This document shows, in pieces, positions 26,815 to 36,152 of a stretch of DNA of 64,000 nucleotides; positions within the stretch are counted from its first letter, which is position 1; each line of letters opens with the position of its first letter. The DNA comes from Bacillota bacterium. Lineage in GTDB: Bacteria > Bacillota > UBA4882 > UBA8346. A program made the translations under genes and the position numbers. The notes under the pieces are model-generated. The model was not told the DNA's origin, did no database searches, and worked only from the letters and a program-made list of their open reading frames with translations. The DNA is taken from contig JAEZCE010000052.1 of the NCBI GenBank assembly GCA_023429995.1, forward strand, positions 186,001 to 250,000, in the 5' to 3' direction.

Positions 26815-28308
26815 ATGATCACTCCTGTTTTAAAGATGGAGGGGATTTCTAAAAATTTCCCCGGGGTCAAAGCGTTGGAAGGGGTTCACCTTGAATTATA
26901 TAAAGGTTTTGCCCATGCCCTAATGGGGGAGAATGGCGCCGGCAAATCAACGCTGATGAAAATATTGGGTGGGATCTATCCCAAAGATTCGGGAACTATC
27001 ACCTTAAATGGTATCAAAACAGAGTTCGCCGGACCCAAAGATGCCCAAGAACACGGCATCGCGATTATCCATCAAGAGTTAAATCTGATCCCGCAGTTGT
27101 CGATTGCGGAGAATATCTTTATGGGCAGGGAGTTTGTCCATAAAATATCGGGCAGGATCGATTGGCCTAAAATTTATGCGGAAAGTCGCAAGTATTTGAA
27201 CCAGCTGGGAATTAACACCCATCCCAAAACCCTGATCAAAGATCTGGGGGTAGGGGAGCAACAAATGGTGGAGATCGCCAAGGCCTTATCTTTCGAAGCT
27301 GAAATTTTAGTCATGGATGAACCGACGGCTGCCCTGACCGAGCAGGAAGTGGCAAAACTGTTTGAGATTATCCGGAATTTAAAACAACAGGGGAAGGCCA
27401 TCGTTTATATTTCCCACAAATTAGACGAAGTTTTTGCAATCTGTGAACAAGTTACGGTCTTGCGGGACGGTAAATATATTGGCAATGCCAATATCAAAGA
27501 AGTAGACCCCCAACAGTTGATCCAGATGATGGTGGGACGGAAACTGGAAGAGAAATTCCGGCGCGATATCGTTACTCCCGGACCGGAAGTGCTGCGGGTT
27601 GAAAATTTGAGCAAACAAGGGGTTTTAAATGAAATCAGTTTTTCGGCCCGGGCCGGAGAAGTTTTAGGAATCGCCGGATTGATGGGCTCTGGAAGAACTG
27701 AACTAGCCAAGGCAATTTTCGGCGCGTACAAGGTTGATAAAATTTCAATTTGTTTGAACGGTCAAAAACTTAAAATCAAAAGTCCCCGTGATGCAGTGAA
27801 AGTCGGGATTGCGTATGTATCGGAGGATCGTAAAACGGAAGGGCTTTTTTTGAAATTATCCGTCAAACACAATACCAGTATAGCGGCACTGAATAAATTC
27901 ACCCGCGCCGGCAAGATCCATAACAAAAACGAGTCCCAAGCGGTAGAAGATTTTATTGCCAAACTAAAAATTAAAACACCCTCCATGAAACAAATCATTA
28001 AGAATTTAAGCGGGGGCAATCAGCAAAAAGTCGTCCTATCCAAATGGATGTTGATCAATCCGAAAGTTTTGATTTTGGATGAACCCACCCGGGGCGTTGA
28101 TGTGGGAGCCAAAATTGAAATCTATGAGTTGATAAACCAGCTAAAGGCCCAGGGTGTGGCGATTATTTTAATTTCCTCCGAATTACCGGAAGTGATGGGA
28201 GTGAGCGACCGGATATTGGTTATCCATGAAGGGAAAATAACCGGCGAATATCTGCACGATGAAGCCAGCCAGGAAAAAATAATGCATAACGCAGTCGGAC
28301 TGCAGTAA
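26815..28308 (+). CDS. rbsA: Ribose ABC transporter ATP-binding protein (double ATPase)
   Basis: 497 residues with two fused ATPase domains. Domain 1 has Walker A GENGAGKST and Walker B ILVMDEPTAALT. Domain 2 keeps signature LSGGNQQKVVLSKW and Walker B LILDEPTRGVD, while its P-loop position reads GLMGSGRTE, the degenerate form usual in RbsA/MglA proteins. It energises uptake through RbsC. AGGGAGG precedes the ATG. Confidence 0.95.
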   Translation: MITPVLKMEGISKNFPGVKALEGVHLELYKGFAHALMGENGAGKSTLMKILGGIYPKDSGTITLNGIKTEFAGPKDAQEHGIAIIHQELNLIPQLSIAENIFMGREFVHKISGRIDWPKIYAESRKYLNQLGINTHPKTLIKDLGVGEQQMVEIAKALSFEAEILVMDEPTAALTEQEVAKLFEIIRNLKQQGKAIVYISHKLDEVFAICEQVTVLRDGKYIGNANIKEVDPQQLIQMMVGRKLEEKFRRDIVTPGPEVLRVENLSKQGVLNEISFSARAGEVLGIAGLMGSGRTELAKAIFGAYKVDKISICLNGQKLKIKSPRDAVKVGIAYVSEDRKTEGLFLKLSVKHNTSIAALNKFTRAGKIHNKNESQAVEDFIAKLKIKTPSMKQIIKNLSGGNQQKVVLSKWMLINPKVLILDEPTRGVDVGAKIEIYELINQLKAQGVAIILISSELPEVMGVSDRILVIHEGKITGEYLHDEASQEKIMHNAVGLQ

Positions 28309-28322
28309 GGAGAAGCAGAAAA

Positions 28323-29246
28323 ATGTTTAACAAACAACTCTTGTATCGGTTACGCTCTTTAGTTGGTTTGTTGGTGATAGCGGTCATATTGACCTTTTTA
28401 GCCCCACGCTTTTTAACCCTAGCCAACTTAACCAATGTCCTCAGGCAAACTTCCTTAAATGCCATTATTGCCGTTGGAATGACTTTTGTCATTTTGACCG
28501 GCGGTATCGACTTATCGGTGGGTTCGATTTTCGCTTTTGCCAGCGCGATCACTGCGGGTATGCTGATCGGGGGAACCAATGTTGTGTTGGCGGTTGCCGC
28601 CGGATTGGCGGTTGGAGCATTATCCGGAGCCGTGAACGGATTTTTTATCACCAAAGGAAAAGTACCGGCTTTTATTTGCACCTTGGCGATGATGACTATC
28701 TTGCGGGGCGCCACGATGGTTTATACCAATGGCCAGCCATTAAGCGGACTAGGTGACCCGTTTTATTTTGTAGGGGAAGGTTTTATCGGCATCTTTCCGG
28801 TTCCAGTCATTATTACGGTTATTGTTTTTGCAATCGGGTATTACATTTTATCCCAATATAAACTCGGCCGGTATATCTACGCTTTGGGCGGCAATGAAGA
28901 AGCGGCCCGGTTGTCCGGAATCAACACCGATTTCGTTAAAATCACGACCTATGCTGTATCCGGTCTGTTGGCAGCCTTAAGCGGAATTATTATTGCTTCC
29001 CGGTTGAATTCAGCCCAACCCACAGCAGGCCAGGGAGCTGAACTGGATGCAATCGCCGCGGTAGTCCTGGGCGGCACCAGTTTATCCGGAGGCCAGGGCG
29101 GAGTTGGCGGAACCATTATTGGCGCTTTAATCATCGGCGTTCTTAACAACGGGCTGAATCTGTTAAATGTATCTCCCTTTTATCAACTGATTGCCAAAGG
29201 CGCTGTTATATTACTGGCGATTCTATTGGATAAAAAAGAAAATTAA
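28323..29246 (+). CDS. rbsC: Ribose ABC transporter permease
   Basis: 307 residues, about 8-10 membrane helices, with BPD_transp_2 family motifs GMTFVILTGGIDLSVGS, GGNEEAARLSGI and VLGGTSLSGGQGGV. Starts 14 bases after the rbsA stop, with AAGGAG upstream. It forms the ribose channel with RbsA. Confidence 0.95.
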   Translation: MFNKQLLYRLRSLVGLLVIAVILTFLAPRFLTLANLTNVLRQTSLNAIIAVGMTFVILTGGIDLSVGSIFAFASAITAGMLIGGTNVVLAVAAGLAVGALSGAVNGFFITKGKVPAFICTLAMMTILRGATMVYTNGQPLSGLGDPFYFVGEGFIGIFPVPVIITVIVFAIGYYILSQYKLGRYIYALGGNEEAARLSGINTDFVKITTYAVSGLLAALSGIIIASRLNSAQPTAGQGAELDAIAAVVLGGTSLSGGQGGVGGTIIGALIIGVLNNGLNLLNVSPFYQLIAKGAVILLAILLDKKEN

Positions 29247-29316
29247 GAGCCGGCCATTGAACTTTTGACGGAATCAATAAATGGATTGCTATTTATTTTA
29301 ATGAATTTTGAGCGCC

Positions 29317-29350
29317 GGCGATATGCGGCTTTAGGGATTAAAATATCGCC
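29317..29350 (+). repeat. Intercistronic hairpin between rbsC and rbsB
   Basis: GGCGATAT (29317-29324) pairs perfectly with ATATCGCC (29343-29350) around an 18-base loop. No T-tract follows. In this 195-base gap it may stabilise the downstream rbsB message and raise the amount of binding protein. Confidence 0.45.
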
Positions 29351-29441
29351 AATAACCATGGGTAGGAGGTGAGGCAGAAAAAGATTATCGGGCTCGCTAA
29401 GAATCGATAGACCCCAAAATAAAATCATGGAGGAAGTTAAA

Positions 29442-30332
29442 ATGAAAAAAATTGTTGGATTGTTAATGGTTGTTTGTATGGCGGTTTCATTATTTTCCGG
29501 TATGATATTTGCTAGTCCCAAACCAATCGGTATGGTTTTATCCACCTTGAATAATCCCTTCTTCGTTACCTTAAGGGATGGCGCTGCGGCCCGGGCCAAG
29601 AAATTGGGATATCAACTGATCGTGCTGGATTCTCAGAACGATTCCGCCAAAGAGTCGTCGAACATGGAAGATTTGATTCAGCAAAAAGTAGGTTCCATTT
29701 TAATGAATCCGGTGGATAGCGATGCGGTTGTCAATTCGGTAAAAGCGGCCAATAACGCTAAAATTCCGGTGTTAACTGTTGACCGGGCTTCCAATGGCGG
29801 CAGTGTGGTGACCCACATTGCTTCGGATAATGTGGCCGGTGGCAGAATGGCCGGAGAATATATTGCCAAGCTGTTAAAAGGAAAAGGCAAGGTTGTTGAG
29901 ATCCAAGGCGTTCCCGGTACTTCAGCCGCCCGTGACCGGGGTAAAGGTTTTAATGAAGTCATCGCCAAAAATTCCGGCATTAAGATTGTCGCTCAACAAG
30001 AGGCTGGTTTTGACCGTCAAAAGGGTTTGACCGTAATGGAAAATATCCTCCAAGCCCAACCGGAAATCAATGCCGTTTTCTGCCACAATGATGAAATGGC
30101 TTTAGGCGCCTTGAAAGCGATTCAGGCCGCCAAACGCACCGGTATTATTGTAGTCGGATTTGATGCTACCGATGATGCTGTGAAAGCAGTCACCGCAGGA
30201 TCAATGGCGGCTACGGTTGCCCAACAACCGGCCTTGATCGGTTCTTTGGGTGTTGATAACGCCGTGAACGTTATGAAGGGTCAAAAAGTCGCCGCGGCAA
30301 TCCCGGTAGCATTAAAATTAGTAACCAAATAA
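29442..30332 (+). CDS. rbsB: Ribose ABC transporter substrate-binding protein
   Basis: 296 residues from ATG 29442 (GGAGGAAG upstream; an in-frame ATG at 29427 overlaps that site). The signal peptide ends MIFA-SPKP and has no lipobox cysteine. RbsB features include GMVLSTLNNPFFVTLRDGA, DSQNDSAKE, VDRASNGG and FCHNDEMALGALKA. Order rbsD-A-C-B-K matches the classic ribose operon. Confidence 0.94.
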   Translation: MKKIVGLLMVVCMAVSLFSGMIFASPKPIGMVLSTLNNPFFVTLRDGAAARAKKLGYQLIVLDSQNDSAKESSNMEDLIQQKVGSILMNPVDSDAVVNSVKAANNAKIPVLTVDRASNGGSVVTHIASDNVAGGRMAGEYIAKLLKGKGKVVEIQGVPGTSAARDRGKGFNEVIAKNSGIKIVAQQEAGFDRQKGLTVMENILQAQPEINAVFCHNDEMALGALKAIQAAKRTGIIVVGFDATDDAVKAVTAGSMAATVAQQPALIGSLGVDNAVNVMKGQKVAAAIPVALKLVTK

Positions 30333-30366
30333 TTTGGTGATCCGATAAAATCCGGTATGAAATTGG

Positions 30367-30456
30367 GGCTGTCCAAAAGTAATCAAAAGATTTCGCAATA
30401 TAACAGGGTGAAGTGATGTTGTATGCGTATCAGATCAATTACTTTTCCGGGCAGCC
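30367..30456 (+). repeat. Long imperfect inverted repeat between rbsB and rbsK
   Basis: GGCTGTCC-AAAAGTAAT (30367-30383) is complementary, with a small bulge, to ATTACTTTTCCGGGCAGCC (30438-30456). Its long loop and GGCTGyCC ends resemble small dispersed hairpin elements. It could weaken transcription into rbsK. No strong T-tract follows. Confidence 0.45.
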
Positions 30457-30529
30457 TCTTTCAAAAAGTTAGATTTTGTTAAAATCTATAATTTTGTATC
30501 GCCTGTACGCTGAGAAGGAGTTCTGGACA

Positions 30530-31453
30530 ATGAAAAAAATATGTGTGGTTGGCAGTATTAATATGGATTTAGTGGTTACGGCGGAGCGTTTTCCCCATCC
30601 GGGTGAAACGTTGGTGGGAAACGAATTTAATACTTTTCCCGGGGGAAAAGGGGCCAATCAGGCTGTCGCTGCCGGCAGACTAGAGGCCGATGTCAGAATG
30701 GTGGGTAAAATTGGCGATGATATGTATGGGAAGCAGTTAGTCCATAATTTACAGGAAAACGGGGTCAAAACCAGTGAAGTATTGGTTGATTCCCATACTG
30801 CTACGGGTGTAGCCGCGATCGAAGTCGACGGCACCGGAGAAAATCACATCATCATTGTTCCGGGCGCCAATGGCCGGGTGGACTTCCCCTTGATCGATGA
30901 AAAATTGGATTCCATGCTACAAGCCGATATCTTTCTTTTTCAGTTGGAGATCCCCTTGGAAACGGTGCTATATGCCATGTCCAAACTGAAGGCACATGGA
31001 AAAACCATTATTTTAGACCCGGCGCCGGCATGTCCGTTACCGGAAGAGATTTACCAATATATTGACTATTTAACGCCTAACAAAACGGAACTCGCCCTCC
31101 TTACCGGTAAGAAAATCAAAACAATGACCGATATCAAAGAAGCGGCGGCCGTTTTGTATCAAAAAGGAGTCGGGGCTGTCATTGTGAAAGCCGGAAGCCA
31201 GGGCGCCTATTATTTTTCCCAAGCAGACTTTTTTTACTGCCCGGCGTATCCCGTGAAGGCGATCGACACAACGGGAGCGGGAGATTCTTTTAATGCGGGT
31301 TTGGCGGTTTCCCTGGCTAGTGGAAACGGGATCCAGGAAAGCATGAAATTCGCCAATGCTGTGGGAGCACTCTCCACAACTGCCAAAGGGGCCCAAAATG
31401 CGATGCCGACCCTAAACCAGGTGGCTTCTTTGATCAAGAACCAGGAAAAGTAG
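30530..31453 (+). CDS. rbsK: Ribokinase
   Basis: 307 residues from ATG 30530 (GAAGGAG upstream; the open frame extends 18 codons further without support). PfkB family motifs: VGSINMDLVV, the glycine pair FPGGKGANQA, and the C-terminal DTTGAGDSFNAGLAV with the catalytic aspartate. It phosphorylates ribose to ribose 5-phosphate. Last gene of the rbs operon, separated from rbsB by a 197-base gap. Confidence 0.95.
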   Translation: MKKICVVGSINMDLVVTAERFPHPGETLVGNEFNTFPGGKGANQAVAAGRLEADVRMVGKIGDDMYGKQLVHNLQENGVKTSEVLVDSHTATGVAAIEVDGTGENHIIIVPGANGRVDFPLIDEKLDSMLQADIFLFQLEIPLETVLYAMSKLKAHGKTIILDPAPACPLPEEIYQYIDYLTPNKTELALLTGKKIKTMTDIKEAAAVLYQKGVGAVIVKAGSQGAYYFSQADFFYCPAYPVKAIDTTGAGDSFNAGLAVSLASGNGIQESMKFANAVGALSTTAKGAQNAMPTLNQVASLIKNQEK

Positions 31454-31755
31454 TCCCTGAAAAATCAAGTTAATCTGCTGTTAATGGTGAAGGGGAAATG
31501 TTACTTCCTCCTAGTGGATAGGTTATCAAATGGATCAAGTCACTTGAAGCTAAAACCCATGAGTGAGGATTTTTTTAGTTAAAAATAAATATAGTTGTAA
31601 ATCTTCATAAACACTGCGATTTAAAGAGCAGGAAAACATGAAAACTGGCAAAAAGCCGGTTTTTTTATTTTACGGCAGAAAGGAAAAACTTCTTGACGCC
31701 AAAGGAACTTTAGTTTTTAGTTCATCAGTTTTTGAAGGAGGGTTTATATAAAACA
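31454..31755. other. Intergenic gap after rbsK
   Basis: No gene is supported in these 302 bases. The only clear element is the terminator at 31641-31667; the rest is AT-rich leader DNA before the efflux promoter. Confidence 0.5.
31641..31667 (+). terminator. Rho-independent terminator of the ribose operon
   Basis: AAAACTGGC-AAAAA-GCCGGTTTT with a G-U pair, followed by T-rich TTTATTTT, lies about 190 bases after the rbsK stop codon. It is a good terminator. Confidence 0.8.
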
Positions 31756-31825
31756 TAAGGTGCCTTAATAAATTTATTGACAACAAAAGGTGGAGGGTGT
31801 AAGCTATAATCATAAGGTACCTTAT
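31756..31825. promoter_or_regulatory. Efflux promoter region with two TAAGGnnCCTTA operators
   Basis: Site 1 TAAGGTGCCTTA (31756-31767) and site 2 ATAAGGTACCTTAT (31812-31825, perfect palindrome) are 57 bp apart, centre to centre. Between them lie TTGACA and a TATAAT, but 22 bases apart, longer than the usual 17. TTGACA-17-TAAGCT is an alternative. The same palindrome occurs at the MarR gene (38933-38944), so that regulator is the likely binder. Confidence 0.75.
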
Positions 31826-31907
31826 ATGTTTCTTAAAGACGAAATTCTTATTGGTCTCTATGATTTCAAAGATTAATTTTAAAGACTAAAAAAGGAAGGT
31901 GATGGAA

Positions 31908-32960
31908 ATGAAAAAATGGCTTGTTTTTATTGTTATGTTGGGTATCTCCGGAGTTATTATTTTAACTTTATTTCACAATAAAAATACGGCAGAGCAAAAA
32001 GCCAATGCAGTTAAACAGCGAGCATTCATCCCTGTATCAACGATGACGGTTCATCGTCGAAATCTTTATCCAACTTTTAGTAAAACCGGTACCATCATAG
32101 CCAATAATGAAGTTTCGGTTGTTTCCCAAACAGCGGGTAAGGTCGTGGCAGTTTACGGAAATGTGGGTTCTTATGTCAAGGCGGGCGCGCCGATTGCCAA
32201 AGTCGATGATAAAGTTTTAAATTCAAAATTGGTCTCTGCCCGTACCGCCTATGAAGTAGCCCAACGGGAATGGGAACGGGCCCAAAAATTACATCAGGAA
32301 AAAATCATTTCCGATTCCGACTTGGAAACTTCCGAAGCAACGCTTCAAAACGTTAAAGCAAGCTATGATGCGGCGCATCAAGATTATAACGAATCTTTAA
32401 TTACAGCTCCAATTTCCGGGGTGATCACTGAACGTTCCATCGATCAAGGAGCTACGGTTAGTTCCGGAACTATAATTGCTACGATAATTGATAATTCGAC
32501 TTTTAAAATCACGGTCAATGTAAATGAAGAGAATGCTTTTCAATTAAGCGCCGGTAATAAGGTTGTCATCGAGACAGCGGTTTATCCAGGAGTCCAGCTA
32601 AGCGGTCGTATCAAAAGTATCAGCGCCAAAAGTGATGCGGTTCATACTTTCCCAGTCGAAATAACCGTTGGAAATTATAAGATTCATCCGTTAAAGTCGG
32701 GAGTTTTCGGTAAAGTAATTTTTAACTTGGGAAGACTCAACAATGTTTTAGTCATACCACGGGAAGCCCTGGTTGGCAGTATCAAAAATCCCCAGGTTTA
32801 CCTGGTTGAAAAGGATCATGCGATCTTACGGGATATCATTATTGATTCGGAGATAGGTTCCCAATTAGTCGTCAAACAAGGCTTGAATGAAAACGATCAA
32901 GTCGTGGTAAGCGGTCAGGAAAATTTAAATCCCCGCTCGATTATCAAAGTAATTCATTAA
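31908..32960 (+). CDS. RND efflux periplasmic adaptor (membrane fusion protein) 1
   Basis: 350 residues from ATG 31908, six bases after GGAAGGTG. An N-terminal membrane anchor (about 5-22, no lipobox) leads to a lipoyl half-motif (NEVSVVSQTAGKVVAVYGNVG), a coiled-coil hairpin around residues 95-155, the second lipoyl half (APISGVITERSIDQGATV), a beta-barrel and a C-terminal membrane-proximal domain. It bridges the RND pump and the outer-membrane channel. The pump gene starts 34 bases later. Confidence 0.93.
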   Translation: MKKWLVFIVMLGISGVIILTLFHNKNTAEQKANAVKQRAFIPVSTMTVHRRNLYPTFSKTGTIIANNEVSVVSQTAGKVVAVYGNVGSYVKAGAPIAKVDDKVLNSKLVSARTAYEVAQREWERAQKLHQEKIISDSDLETSEATLQNVKASYDAAHQDYNESLITAPISGVITERSIDQGATVSSGTIIATIIDNSTFKITVNVNEENAFQLSAGNKVVIETAVYPGVQLSGRIKSISAKSDAVHTFPVEITVGNYKIHPLKSGVFGKVIFNLGRLNNVLVIPREALVGSIKNPQVYLVEKDHAILRDIIIDSEIGSQLVVKQGLNENDQVVVSGQENLNPRSIIKVIH

Positions 32961-32994
32961 TAGGGGTAAAGAAATAAGTAAAGCAGGTGAAAAA

Positions 32995-35900
32995 ATGACC
33001 ATTACAGAGTTGTCCATTAAGCGTCCCATCTTAATTGTTGTTGCCTTTTTAGCTATTACATTAATTGGTATTTTTTCATACCTCCAGTTAAAATATGAAA
33101 CTTTTCCGAACATGTCGCCGGGGATTGTGAGCATTTTCATAACGTATAACGGTGCTTCCGCTAGTGTGGTGGAGTCAACGATAACCAAAAAAATTGAGGA
33201 TGCCGTTTCCGGTATCAGTAACGCTGATACGGTCGAATCGGACAGTGAGGAAGGTAGTTCACTTGTTTGGGTTACTTTTAAGAATGATACCGATATTGAT
33301 GTGGCGGCCAAGGATATTCAAGATAAAGTTAACCGGAGTCTTGACAGTCTTCCTGGCGACGCCAGTCAGCCCTCATATACTAAGTTTTCCACCAGTGATG
33401 CTCCGATACTTCAAATCGGAGTCACAAGCAGGATGGAGCCCAAGGCATTGAATACTTTTTTGATCAATACCCTTAAACCCCAATTAAGCAAGGAGCAGGG
33501 TGTCGCGCAAATCGGCCTCATCGGGGCGGCAGAGCGGGAAATCCGGGTCAATGTCGACAATCAAAAGCTACATGCCTATGGACTTTCGAATGCGGCGATC
33601 GCTAATGCCATTACCGACGCCAATATGGATTTGCCGACAGGGAAGGTCAAAGATCGTGATGGCCAATATATGGTTCGTTTGAACGGAAAACTTAATTCTC
33701 TGGAGCAATTGAAAAACTTAACTGTGAAAGATTCCCTCAATGGTCAGGTAATATTGTCGGACGTGGCTGATGTTCAAGACGGTAGTGAAGATCAATCCAC
33801 AATTAACAGGGTTAACGGCAACCCTTCCGTAGGAATTCAAGTCTATAAACAATCCGATGCCAATCAGGTTGAAGTCTGCCGCTTGGTGCGAGGGGCGCTT
33901 AAAAAACTGGAAGCGGATTACCAGTCGATTCATTTGAAATTTGTGATCATCGATGATCGATCGACTTATACATCTTATTCGGTGAAAGGTGTTCAAGAAG
34001 ATCTGTTGTTTTCAATCCTGCTGGTTGCTCTGGTCATGTTGCTCTTCTTGCATAGTTTCCGGAATGCAACCATCGTCATGGTTGCCATTCCAACCTCGCT
34101 GACCACTACCATGATTGGCATGTGGCTCACCGGATGCACCATGAATCTGATTACCCTCTTGGCAATGTCACTGGTTATCGGAATTTTAGTGGATGATTCC
34201 ATCGTGGTCCTGGAAAACATCCACCACCATCTTGAAAAAGGTGAAGACCAGAGAAATGCTGTTTTGAATGGAAGAAATGAAATTGGTTTTACGGCGCTTT
34301 CCATTACGCTGGTGGACGTGGTCGTTTTCTTGCCGTTAACTTTTATATCCGGAATGCTTGGCGGGTTTTTGCACCAATTTGCGGTAGTAGTCGTCATATC
34401 TACTATGGTAAGTTTGCTGGTATCCTTCACAGTCACGCCCATGCTATCGTTCCGCTTTTCTAAAACCGAGAAACTTTCCGAGGCATCTTTCATGGGACGA
34501 TTTGGATTGTGGTTCGAAGCTCAATACCAAAAGCTTGTCGATTCTTATTTGACTTTATTGGAATCATGCTTGAGACACCGCGCGAGAGTATTGCTTTTAG
34601 CCGGAGTTCTTTTTGTGGCTTCGCTGGCTCTGATTCCTGCCGGTTTTGTCGGAGCAGAGTTTATGCCTCAAAGTGACCAGGGTCAGTTAACCGTGAAAAT
34701 TGAATTACCTAGCCGGGCTAAACTGGAACAAACCAATCAGCTAGCTAAACAGGTTGAAAAAATTCTCTGGCAGGTTCCGGAAGTCAATAAAATATTCGCT
34801 ACGGTCGGCACCGGTACTTTCTCGGTATCCACCGCGACCAGTAATTCCGCCGAAATTACCGCGGTCCTGGTTGACCCTAAAGACCGTAGACGTATCACCG
34901 ATGAAGTAGTCTATGAAATCCAAAGCAAATTGGATAGGCTTCCGGGAATGACCGCACACGTGAAGGCCGCCAGTCTGATGGACTTTGGTGGTGATGTGAA
35001 CCCCATTGAGTATGTTGTGATGGGCGCCAACTGGGATCAAGTCTATCAGGCCGCTCTTAAAGTGAAAAGGGTTATTGCTCAGGTACCAGGAACCAATAAT
35101 GTTCAATTATCAACGGAAGAAGCGCAACCGGAAGTCCAGGTCAATATCGATCGGGAGAAAATGGCCCAACTCGGTTTAACTCTCAAAGATGTCGGTACGG
35201 TATTACAAACTGGCCTTACCGGCGATACCAGTACGAAATTTCGGGACCAGGATGGCGAGGAGTTTAATATCCGGGTGATGAATGACTTGAACGACCGCTC
35301 AAGCACGGATGAAATTGGGTCGCAAAGTTTTGTCAATGCATCCGGGGAAACAGTTCAACTAAATCAATTCGCAACCTTAGTCAACGGTGCCGGGCCCAAT
35401 AAATTAACCCGCAGGGATCGCAACTACGCGATTACCATTTCATCCCAGGCAATCGGGAACACGGCCGGCGATATTGCTGGAACGATTGATAAAAAAATGA
35501 GCCGGATTCAATTGTCCGCCGGTGTAATCTGTATGCCCAGCGGGATGTTGGAACAGCAAGACGAGGCTTTTGGCAGCCTCGGGCTGGCATTACTGGCTGC
35601 TATCATCTTTGTTTACCTGTTGATGACTGCGCTTTATAATTCATTTGTCTACCCGTTTGCGGTACTGTTCTCCGTTCCCTTAGCCATGATTGGAGCGGTT
35701 TTCGCCTTGGGTTTGTCCGGCAACGCCCTGGATATCTTTGCAATTCTAGGAATCGTAATGCTGGTCGGATTGGTCAGTAAAAATGCTATTTTATTGGTGG
35801 ACTTCGCCAACCGGGCTCGCGCCGAAGGAGCTGGAATCATTGAATCCTTAATTGATGCCGGACGGCAACGGATTCGTCCAATTTTAATGACTACCCTGAC

Positions 35901-36105
35901 TATGATTCTCGGTATGCTTCCGCTGGCATTATCCCATTCTACCGGTTCAGAATTTAAACATGGCATCGGCTGGGTATTAATTGGTGGGTTGACTTCTTCG
36001 ATGGTAATGACGCTGATTGTGGTTCCGGTGATCTATTCTTTGATTGAACAGTTTCGGAAGTCTGTCCGGGCTAGCAAAAATTCACGAGGGTCGGTGCGTG
36101 GTTAA
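32995..36105 (+). CDS. RND family efflux permease 1
   Basis: 1036 residues, full length for AcrB/MexB-type hydrophobe/amphiphile efflux proteins: twelve membrane helices and two large periplasmic loops. The proton-relay aspartates are at about residues 400-401 (GILVDDSIVVLE) and the TM10 lysine is near 929 (LVSKNAILLVDFAN). It should export amphiphilic compounds by proton exchange, with the adaptor at 31908 and a TolC-type channel. The second pump at 41517 is a clear paralogue. Confidence 0.95.
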   Translation: MTITELSIKRPILIVVAFLAITLIGIFSYLQLKYETFPNMSPGIVSIFITYNGASASVVESTITKKIEDAVSGISNADTVESDSEEGSSLVWVTFKNDTDIDVAAKDIQDKVNRSLDSLPGDASQPSYTKFSTSDAPILQIGVTSRMEPKALNTFLINTLKPQLSKEQGVAQIGLIGAAEREIRVNVDNQKLHAYGLSNAAIANAITDANMDLPTGKVKDRDGQYMVRLNGKLNSLEQLKNLTVKDSLNGQVILSDVADVQDGSEDQSTINRVNGNPSVGIQVYKQSDANQVEVCRLVRGALKKLEADYQSIHLKFVIIDDRSTYTSYSVKGVQEDLLFSILLVALVMLLFLHSFRNATIVMVAIPTSLTTTMIGMWLTGCTMNLITLLAMSLVIGILVDDSIVVLENIHHHLEKGEDQRNAVLNGRNEIGFTALSITLVDVVVFLPLTFISGMLGGFLHQFAVVVVISTMVSLLVSFTVTPMLSFRFSKTEKLSEASFMGRFGLWFEAQYQKLVDSYLTLLESCLRHRARVLLLAGVLFVASLALIPAGFVGAEFMPQSDQGQLTVKIELPSRAKLEQTNQLAKQVEKILWQVPEVNKIFATVGTGTFSVSTATSNSAEITAVLVDPKDRRRITDEVVYEIQSKLDRLPGMTAHVKAASLMDFGGDVNPIEYVVMGANWDQVYQAALKVKRVIAQVPGTNNVQLSTEEAQPEVQVNIDREKMAQLGLTLKDVGTVLQTGLTGDTSTKFRDQDGEEFNIRVMNDLNDRSSTDEIGSQSFVNASGETVQLNQFATLVNGAGPNKLTRRDRNYAITISSQAIGNTAGDIAGTIDKKMSRIQLSAGVICMPSGMLEQQDEAFGSLGLALLAAIIFVYLLMTALYNSFVYPFAVLFSVPLAMIGAVFALGLSGNALDIFAILGIVMLVGLVSKNAILLVDFANRARAEGAGIIESLIDAGRQRIRPILMTTLTMILGMLPLALSHSTGSEFKHGIGWVLIGGLTSSMVMTLIVVPVIYSLIEQFRKSVRASKNSRGSVRG

Positions 36106-36152
36106 AAACACGAAAAGCTCCGATTTCCATTCGTTATGTGAGGTGATGGAGG

